Assembly (NCBI GenBank): GCA_025058595.1
Contig: JANXEK010000013.1
Coordinates: forward strand, 1-37,420
Reading direction: 5' to 3'
From: Candidatus Bathyarchaeota archaeon
GTDB lineage: Archaea; Thermoproteota; CALKCG01; B24; DRYS01
Length of the DNA stretch: 37,420 bases
This document shows, piece by piece, positions 32,378-37,420 of this stretch. Both the position numbers and the translations under genes were made by a program. A model generated the notes under the pieces. It was not told where the DNA came from, searched no databases, and was given only the letters and a program-made list of their open reading frames with translations. Positions within the stretch are counted from its first letter, which is position 1, and every line of letters begins with the position of its first letter.

Positions 32378-32428
32378 CCGTCCTCCTCGCTGTACAAACG
32401 TTAACCGAGCCGATGAAAGGAGGAACGG
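32378..32428. repeat. Long imperfect hairpin after the ABC exporter operon
   Basis: CCGTCCTCCT (32378-32387) pairs with AGGAGGAACGG (32418-32428) over 10 bp with one bulged A and a 30-base loop. It lies between the exporter stop and the terminator-like hairpin. It could stabilise the 3' end of the mRNA or belong to a small RNA. The exposed AGGAGG or CCTCCT strand would resemble or mimic a ribosome site or the 16S tail. Confidence 0.4.
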
Positions 32429-32454
32429 CACTCTAGAGGTAGAGGAGTGTGAAG

Positions 32455-34275
32455 CTAGCCTATTACGGTTCTTATAGCTTTAGCAGCTTCTCCGAGCTGA
32501 GCTTCGTATAGTTTAGCATATACTCCTCCCTTTCTCAATAGCTCGATATGACTACCTTCCTCGACTATCCTACCTTTATCTAGTACTATGACTCTATCTG
32601 CTAAAAATGTCGTAGATAGCCTATGAGCTATTATTATACATGTTCTACCTTCGAGAAGCTTCTTCAGAGCTCTCTGCAATAGGCTCTCGGTGTATGGATC
32701 TACGCTACTCGTAGCTTCATCGAGCACGACTATCTTCGGATTCCTTATCAAAGCTCTAGCTATATTTATAAGCTGTCTTTGACCTACGGAGAGGTTTACT
32801 CCACCCTCGGTTACGCGTGTATTAAGCCCTTCGGGGAGCCTCTCTATAAGCTCCTCTAACCCGAGCATCCTTATAGCTTCGGCTATCTCTTCATCTGAAG
32901 CATCCTGTTTACCGTACCTTATATTCCCTATAACCGTATCCTCGAATAGTATCGGCTCCTGCGGTACTAGAGCAGTCTGTCTGCGTAGCGATTGGATCCT
33001 AACCCTCCTAACATCCACCCCATCTATGGTGACGATGCCTTTCTGAGGGTCGTACAATCTTAGGATAAGGTTAGCTAGGGTAGTCTTACCGGCGCCTGTA
33101 GGTCCTACGACCGCTAGGATCTCTCCCGGCTTTATCTCCAAGTTGAAATCTTCGAAGACAGGAGTATCGCTATAGCTGAAGTATACGTTCTCCAGCGATA
33201 TCCTACCCTTCTCTATCTCGATATCGACTGCGTCGGAGGCTTCTACGACTGAAGGCTTAGCATCTATGAAACCGAATATCCTTTCAGCTGCGGCTAGAGC
33301 CGATTGGAATGTATTATAGAATAGCGCGATCATCGTAACTGGGCCGAAGAACATTTCGAGGTAACTGTAGAAAGCTATTAGCGATCCGATAGTAGCTTCG
33401 CCTGTAGATACGAGGTATCCGCCGTAGACTATGATTATAGCTATAGCTCCACCCCTTATCAGGTTCATCAGAGGGTTCATGAGACCGATAACCTTGGTAG
33501 CACGTATGTTAGCTTGCATAACCTCTAAGCCTATACGGCTGAAGGATTCGATATCTACACGTCTCCTCTCGCTGTAGGATTGCGCCTCCCTAATACCGGA
33601 TACACTCTCTTCCACCTTAGATGTAAGCTCTCCAACCTTACTCCTAACAACCCTATACGCCGCTCTACTCTTCTCGGCGATAGTTATAACGGTGAGGACG
33701 ATTAACGGCATCATGAAGAATGCTGCTAAGGTAAGCTTCCAGTTTATCGATGTCATCGCAACTATAGCACCGATTATGGTGAGGCTATTGAATAGCGTAT
33801 CCAAGAGGCCTGAGGTAGCTGTCTCACCTACGGTATCGATATCGTTCGTAAACCTCGATATAATCTGCCCAGGTTCTACCGATGAGAAGTATCCGTAGTC
33901 TAGATGCACAGATTTCTCGAACATAAGCTTTCTAAGATCGTACAGCAGTCTCTGGGTGATCCACGATAGCATATAGAATCTGAAGACTCCAGCGCACCAT
34001 CCTGCTAAAGCTATAGATGCTAGGAGTACGCCGTATCTAACCATGTTATCTACGTTCGCAGCCATTATACCCTGATCTATGAGGAGACGCCCTATATACG
34101 GTGCGTATAGGTTTAGGATTATCGATAAGCTCGCCGAGATCAATAGTATGGCTACTCTGAGCTTATACCTAGCTATAAACGATAGTAGACGTCTTATAAG
34201 CTTGATGGTAGATTCTCTAGGCCTACCCTTCTCTTCCATAGTCATGTATCTATGTATGTGTGGGGGATGAGCCAT
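32455..34275 (-). CDS. Heterodimeric ABC exporter, subunit with catalytic-Glu site
   Basis: ABC exporter half of 606 residues: six membrane helices (about 40-330) and one ATPase domain. Walker A is VGPTGAGKTT, Walker B LDEATSSVD has the catalytic Glu520, and the switch His551 is in IIAHRLST, but the signature is LSVGQRQ rather than LSGGQ. The partner (34280-36049) has the opposite pattern, as in heterodimers such as TM287/288 and BmrCD. Together they give one full and one weak ATP site. These exporters usually expel drugs, lipids or peptides; the substrate is not shown. The ATG lies 4 bases past the partner's stop, with GAGGTGTGAT as ribosome site. Confidence 0.93.
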   Translation of the reverse strand: MAHPPHIHRYMTMEEKGRPRESTIKLIRRLLSFIARYKLRVAILLISASLSIILNLYAPYIGRLLIDQGIMAANVDNMVRYGVLLASIALAGWCAGVFRFYMLSWITQRLLYDLRKLMFEKSVHLDYGYFSSVEPGQIISRFTNDIDTVGETATSGLLDTLFNSLTIIGAIVAMTSINWKLTLAAFFMMPLIVLTVITIAEKSRAAYRVVRSKVGELTSKVEESVSGIREAQSYSERRRVDIESFSRIGLEVMQANIRATKVIGLMNPLMNLIRGGAIAIIIVYGGYLVSTGEATIGSLIAFYSYLEMFFGPVTMIALFYNTFQSALAAAERIFGFIDAKPSVVEASDAVDIEIEKGRISLENVYFSYSDTPVFEDFNLEIKPGEILAVVGPTGAGKTTLANLILRLYDPQKGIVTIDGVDVRRVRIQSLRRQTALVPQEPILFEDTVIGNIRYGKQDASDEEIAEAIRMLGLEELIERLPEGLNTRVTEGGVNLSVGQRQLINIARALIRNPKIVVLDEATSSVDPYTESLLQRALKKLLEGRTCIIIAHRLSTTFLADRVIVLDKGRIVEEGSHIELLRKGGVYAKLYEAQLGEAAKAIRTVIG

Positions 34276-34279
34276 CGTA

Positions 34280-36049
34280 TCACACCTCTCTAACTAGCAA
34301 TGCCTCCTGATGGGCGAACTGTGACGTGTATAGTCTAGTGTATACTCCTCCCATACTGAGAAGCTCTTCATGGGTACCATCCTCCACTATCTCACCCCTA
34401 TCTAAGACTAGTATCCTATCTGCGAGTTTAAGCGTCGAAAGCCTCTGGGTAACGATTATAGCGGTCTTACCTTCGATAAGCTTCTTCAAAGCTTCGACTA
34501 CACGAACTTCAGTCTCTGCATCGAGGTTTGAGGTAGGATCGTCTAGTAGGAGTACCTTAGGATTCATAAGTATAGCTCTAGCTATAGCTATCCTTTGTCT
34601 TTGACCTCCTGAGAGTGTTACGCCGCGTTCTGCTACGGATGTCTCGTATCCTTGAGGTAGCTGGGATATGAAGTCGTGGATACCTGCTATACGGGCAGCT
34701 TCGATTATCTCTTCCATCTTAGCGTTAGGTTTACCGTAAGCTATATTATCCTTTATCGTACCGGAGAATATGAAGACATCCTGATGCACTATACCTATAT
34801 GTCTCCTCAACGAAGCTATCTTAACCTTCCTAACATCGACACCGTCTACGATTACCTGACCACTCCACGGATCGTAGAATCTAGGTATGAGCTTAAGGAT
34901 GGTGCTCTTACCTGATCCTGTACCTCCGACGATAGCAACCTTCTCCCCAGGCTTTATCTTGAAAGATATATTCTTCAATACAGGTTTACCTTCGACATAC
35001 CCGAACGATACGTTTCTAAACTCTATAGCGCCCTTAACCTCTCTAAGCTCTGTAGCTCCAAACTCCTCCTTAACCTCAGGCTCCGCATCGAGTACTTCGA
35101 ATATTTTACTGGCTGAAACCGTCGCCCTCTTATAGTTTAGGATGAAGAATCCGAACGATACTATAGGCCTATTAAGCATCGATAGATATGTTATGAAAGC
35201 TATCAGATCGCCGAGACTTAACGTATGAGATATAACCCTAAACCCTCCGTATACATATACTAGAACGCTCGCTACACCCGATAGCAATCCTATGGAAGGC
35301 CACATAAGGGATGCGAACCTAGCGAAGGATAGCCTCAGATTGTAGACTTTATCAGCTTTATCCATATAGTTATCTCTGAATATAGGTTCGAGACCTAACG
35401 CTTTAACCACACGCATACCGGCTATATACTCCTTAACCACCGTGTTGAAGCGGCTGAAGACGGTCCACTGCTCCTCTAGTATCGGAGCTATCTTACTATT
35501 GAAGAAGATGACCGCTACAGCTAATACGGGGAGTATTATGAATGCTATCATGGTAAGCTCTACGTTAATCGTCAATAGTATCGTTACAGCTATGATCAAC
35601 GTTAGTATGGAATGTATCAGACGTGAGAACGAAAATCCTATGAACCTACCTATAGTATCCATATCACCGGTCGTTCTCAATATTATCTGACCCGTATCGA
35701 TCCTATCGTAGAATCCGTATGATAGATCTTGTAGATGGCTATACAGATCTATCCTAAGCCTGAAAACGACCCTCTGGGATAGAAGCTCTGAGAGGTATCT
35801 ATCTAGGAATTCTAGGAAGCCTGATGCGACGAGTAAAGCTATTAGAGCCAAAGCATAGGAAATCATTATGGATAGATTAAAGTTTCCGATACCTATCAGC
35901 GAGATTATATAGTTCACCATATCCCTTACAACCCATGGTACAAGCATACCGGCGGCGATACCGGCTATACTGACTATTAGGAATGATGCTAACGTCCGCT
36001 TCTCTCTAGCCATATACATGAACAATCTACCGATAGAGCCTCTCGACAC
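34280..36049 (-). CDS. Heterodimeric ABC exporter, subunit with degenerate ATP site
   Basis: First gene of the two-gene exporter operon, 589 residues: six membrane helices (about 15-310) and an ATPase domain. Walker A is VGGTGSGKST and the signature LSGGQRQ is perfect, but Walker B is LLLDDPTSNLD, with Asp504 in place of the catalytic Glu, and the switch His is Gln535 (VTQRLST). With the partner's LSVGQ signature this makes one degenerate ATP site; the other site, made of the partner's Walker motifs and this protein's LSGGQ, is complete. GTG start with GGTGA upstream. Two 12-bp palindromes lie 15-40 bases before the start, suggesting control by a repressor. Confidence 0.93.
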   Translation of the reverse strand: MSRGSIGRLFMYMAREKRTLASFLIVSIAGIAAGMLVPWVVRDMVNYIISLIGIGNFNLSIMISYALALIALLVASGFLEFLDRYLSELLSQRVVFRLRIDLYSHLQDLSYGFYDRIDTGQIILRTTGDMDTIGRFIGFSFSRLIHSILTLIIAVTILLTINVELTMIAFIILPVLAVAVIFFNSKIAPILEEQWTVFSRFNTVVKEYIAGMRVVKALGLEPIFRDNYMDKADKVYNLRLSFARFASLMWPSIGLLSGVASVLVYVYGGFRVISHTLSLGDLIAFITYLSMLNRPIVSFGFFILNYKRATVSASKIFEVLDAEPEVKEEFGATELREVKGAIEFRNVSFGYVEGKPVLKNISFKIKPGEKVAIVGGTGSGKSTILKLIPRFYDPWSGQVIVDGVDVRKVKIASLRRHIGIVHQDVFIFSGTIKDNIAYGKPNAKMEEIIEAARIAGIHDFISQLPQGYETSVAERGVTLSGGQRQRIAIARAILMNPKVLLLDDPTSNLDAETEVRVVEALKKLIEGKTAIIVTQRLSTLKLADRILVLDRGEIVEDGTHEELLSMGGVYTRLYTSQFAHQEALLVREV

Positions 36050-36064
36050 TCTATATCACCTGAC

Positions 36065-36089
36065 ATACCTAGGTATATTAGGTACCTAA
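36065..36089. promoter_or_regulatory. Twin 12-bp palindromes, operator of the ABC exporter operon
   Basis: ATACCTAGGTAT (36065-36076) and TTAGGTACCTAA (36078-36089) are two perfect palindromes one base apart, centres 13 bases apart, built from the same TACCTA/TAGGTA half-site in opposite order. They cover the predicted transcription start of the minus-strand operon (about 25 bases past the TATA box at 36112-36119), the right spot for a repressor. Confidence 0.6.
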
Positions 36090-36111
36090 CACAAGGGTAG
36101 CTATACGCTTC

Positions 36112-36119
36112 TTTTTAAA
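36112..36119 (-). promoter_or_regulatory. TATA box of the ABC exporter operon
   Basis: On the minus strand CCTTTAAAAAG gives a TATA box about 65 bases before the GTG at 36049. The predicted start of transcription, near 36090, touches the twin palindromes. Confidence 0.5.
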
Positions 36120-36210
36120 GGTTTCCCCCGAAATATACTAGGCTAGGCCCATCGAGACGGGTTGTATGTGAAAATCTAAGTTAAACCTCGATTTAGTAGA
36201 GAGGTAGGAT

Positions 36211-37420
36211 ATGATGAGAGAGGTTAGGGGGGGCGTAGCTGTAGCTTCATCTACCTTACACTGTATATTCCGTGATGCATGCCCCAATTGTGGAGGTGAT
36301 ATATCTGATTTCAGACTTATCTATGGGCTTCCATGCGATTCATGCTTACCAGGTGATCGATACATCGAACTTACACGTATACTATCTAGGGGTGAGTTGA
36401 GGAGGATAATCGTAGATGAGCTTAGACGTAACGGTAAGCTGAAGCGGTATGCCGGCGTAGTGGATCTAGAGAGTGAGCTTGAACGGTTCGAGGAGGTATT
36501 CTATAGAGGGGTGGGTTCGAAGCTTCTAAGCATCCAGAGAAGCTGGGCTAAACAGATCTTCAAAGGTAGATCTATAGCTATAGTCGCACCTACAGGTATG
36601 GGTAAGACGGCTCTCGGTATAGCATTACTAGTATACTTCGCCCTGAAGGGTATGAAGGGTTATATGATTCTACCCACCTCCCTACTAGCACAGCAAGTCT
36701 ACTCGAGGATTCTATCCTTCATAGAGAAGGGTGGTTTCAGGGATGTGAAGGTTGCTGTATACCATTCTCTTATGACGGATAGGGAGGCTAGGGAGGCGTA
36801 CGAGCGTATACAGAGCGTAGATTTCGATATACTGATAACAACCTCAGCCTTCTTATCTAGGAAGCTCGGTTTGATCGAAGATGTAAGGTTCGATATCATA
36901 TTCGTGGATGATGTAGATTCATTTCTGAAGACGTCTAAGAATGTAGATAGGGTTTTGAAGCTTCTAGGATTCTCCGATGAGGTTATCGAAGCTGGGTATA
37001 AGCTTATCGAAGCTAGAAGAAGGTTAAGGAGGGCTTTGAGAAGTAGGGAGAACATGGAGTATGCTAGATCAGAGGTTGAACGGCTCGAATCCATAGTAGC
37101 GGGTTTTCTAAGGGAGCGGAAACCGGGTATACTCATAGTTTCCGGTGCATCTGCAAGAGCTAAACGTACTAAGAGGGTGATGCTATTCAGGGAGCTTCTA
37201 AACTTCGAGTTGGGAGGTAGATTCGAGCTTCTAAGGAATGTAGAGGATCTGTATATCGAGCGTAGAGCGACTATCGAGGAGGATACAGCTGAACTTGTAG
37301 CTAGGCTTGGCGGTGGGGGTCTGATATTCGTATCGATGGATATGGGGTCTGCCTATGCTGAGAAGCTCGCAGAATACCTTAGAGGTAGGGGGATAAAGGC
37401 TTATGCATACGTTAAGCCTA
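36211..37420 (+). CDS. rgy: Reverse gyrase, N-terminal part (cut by window edge)
   Basis: Introduces positive supercoils with ATP; the hallmark enzyme of hyperthermophiles. 403 codons are visible, running off the right edge, so the topoisomerase half is not seen. The N-terminal zinc finger has Cys24-Pro-Asn-Cys27 and Cys42-Asp-Ser-Cys45, the helicase-like domain has Walker A APTGMGKT (Lys132), the DEAD-box-like motif VDDVDSFLK (Asp233-Asp234), and later GGGLIFVSMD opening the second RecA fold. The ATG at 36211 has GAGGTAG 3 bases upstream; AAGTTAAAC at about 36179 may be its TATA box. It is divergent from the ABC exporter operon across a 160-base gap. Confidence 0.96.
   Translation, partial: MMREVRGGVAVASSTLHCIFRDACPNCGGDISDFRLIYGLPCDSCLPGDRYIELTRILSRGELRRIIVDELRRNGKLKRYAGVVDLESELERFEEVFYRGVGSKLLSIQRSWAKQIFKGRSIAIVAPTGMGKTALGIALLVYFALKGMKGYMILPTSLLAQQVYSRILSFIEKGGFRDVKVAVYHSLMTDREAREAYERIQSVDFDILITTSAFLSRKLGLIEDVRFDIIFVDDVDSFLKTSKNVDRVLKLLGFSDEVIEAGYKLIEARRRLRRALRSRENMEYARSEVERLESIVAGFLRERKPGILIVSGASARAKRTKRVMLFRELLNFELGGRFELLRNVEDLYIERRATIEEDTAELVARLGGGGLIFVSMDMGSAYAEKLAEYLRGRGIKAYAYVKP

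Noticed and set aside
36699-37136. Minus-strand 145-codon open frame
   Set aside because: Antisense to reverse gyrase, which shows clear helicase motifs on the plus strand.

Overview
This window reads as the chromosome of a hyperthermophilic archaeon, most likely of the Thermoproteota (TACK) group. The evidence is a reverse gyrase N-terminus running off the right edge, an archaeal L15e, a geranylgeranyl reductase resembling the Sulfolobus enzyme, an archaeal-type CoaD, a DUF371 protein, CofE of F420 synthesis, TATA-box promoters with leaderless or GGTG-led starts, frequent TTG/GTG starts, and heavy AGG/ATA/CTA codon use. A methanogen-type (class 2) seryl-tRNA synthetase is notable. The genus cannot be fixed from sequence alone.

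Layout. Positions 1-4950 are a decayed accessory patch: a HEPN C-terminal relic at the left edge, an MNT-HEPN toxin-antitoxin pair broken by decay and by an 8-bp tandem duplication, a small membrane coiled-coil gene, a probable retropepsin-like relic, a membrane-anchored SagB-type nitroreductase with a small membrane partner, and a badly eroded TnpB (IS200/IS605/IS607-type) fossil. Positions 4962-16689 hold sugar-polymer genes: a glycogen-synthase-like GT, an ABC-2 transporter operon led by a large surface protein with regulatory-like and NEW3-like domains, then a minus-strand operon of sugar nucleotidyltransferase-phosphomutase fusion, second GT, winged-helix protein and GalT, divergent from a GH57 alpha-amylase. 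This looks like intracellular glycogen synthesis and turnover, possibly with glycan export.

Positions 16818-21297 form a compact plus-strand operon: ABC exporter with an N-terminal PH-like domain, DUF1854 protein, CoaD and geranylgeranyl reductase. This ABC-DUF1854 pair joined to lipid and CoA genes is the best candidate for an undescribed system. Next come a winged-helix regulator, a 2-hydroxyacid dehydrogenase and FGGY kinase (minus), then Pcm-DUF371, a GH36/raffinose-synthase-like enzyme, L15e, the divergent cofE/cmk pair sharing one palindromic TATA element, and SerRS.

Positions 31761-36089 carry an Lrp-type regulator and a two-gene heterodimeric ABC exporter operon with an asymmetric ATPase design. 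It is preceded by two adjacent perfect 12-bp palindromes at the predicted transcription start, a strong operator candidate. Reverse gyrase is transcribed divergently from it. No rRNA, tRNA, CRISPR array or intact transposon was seen.
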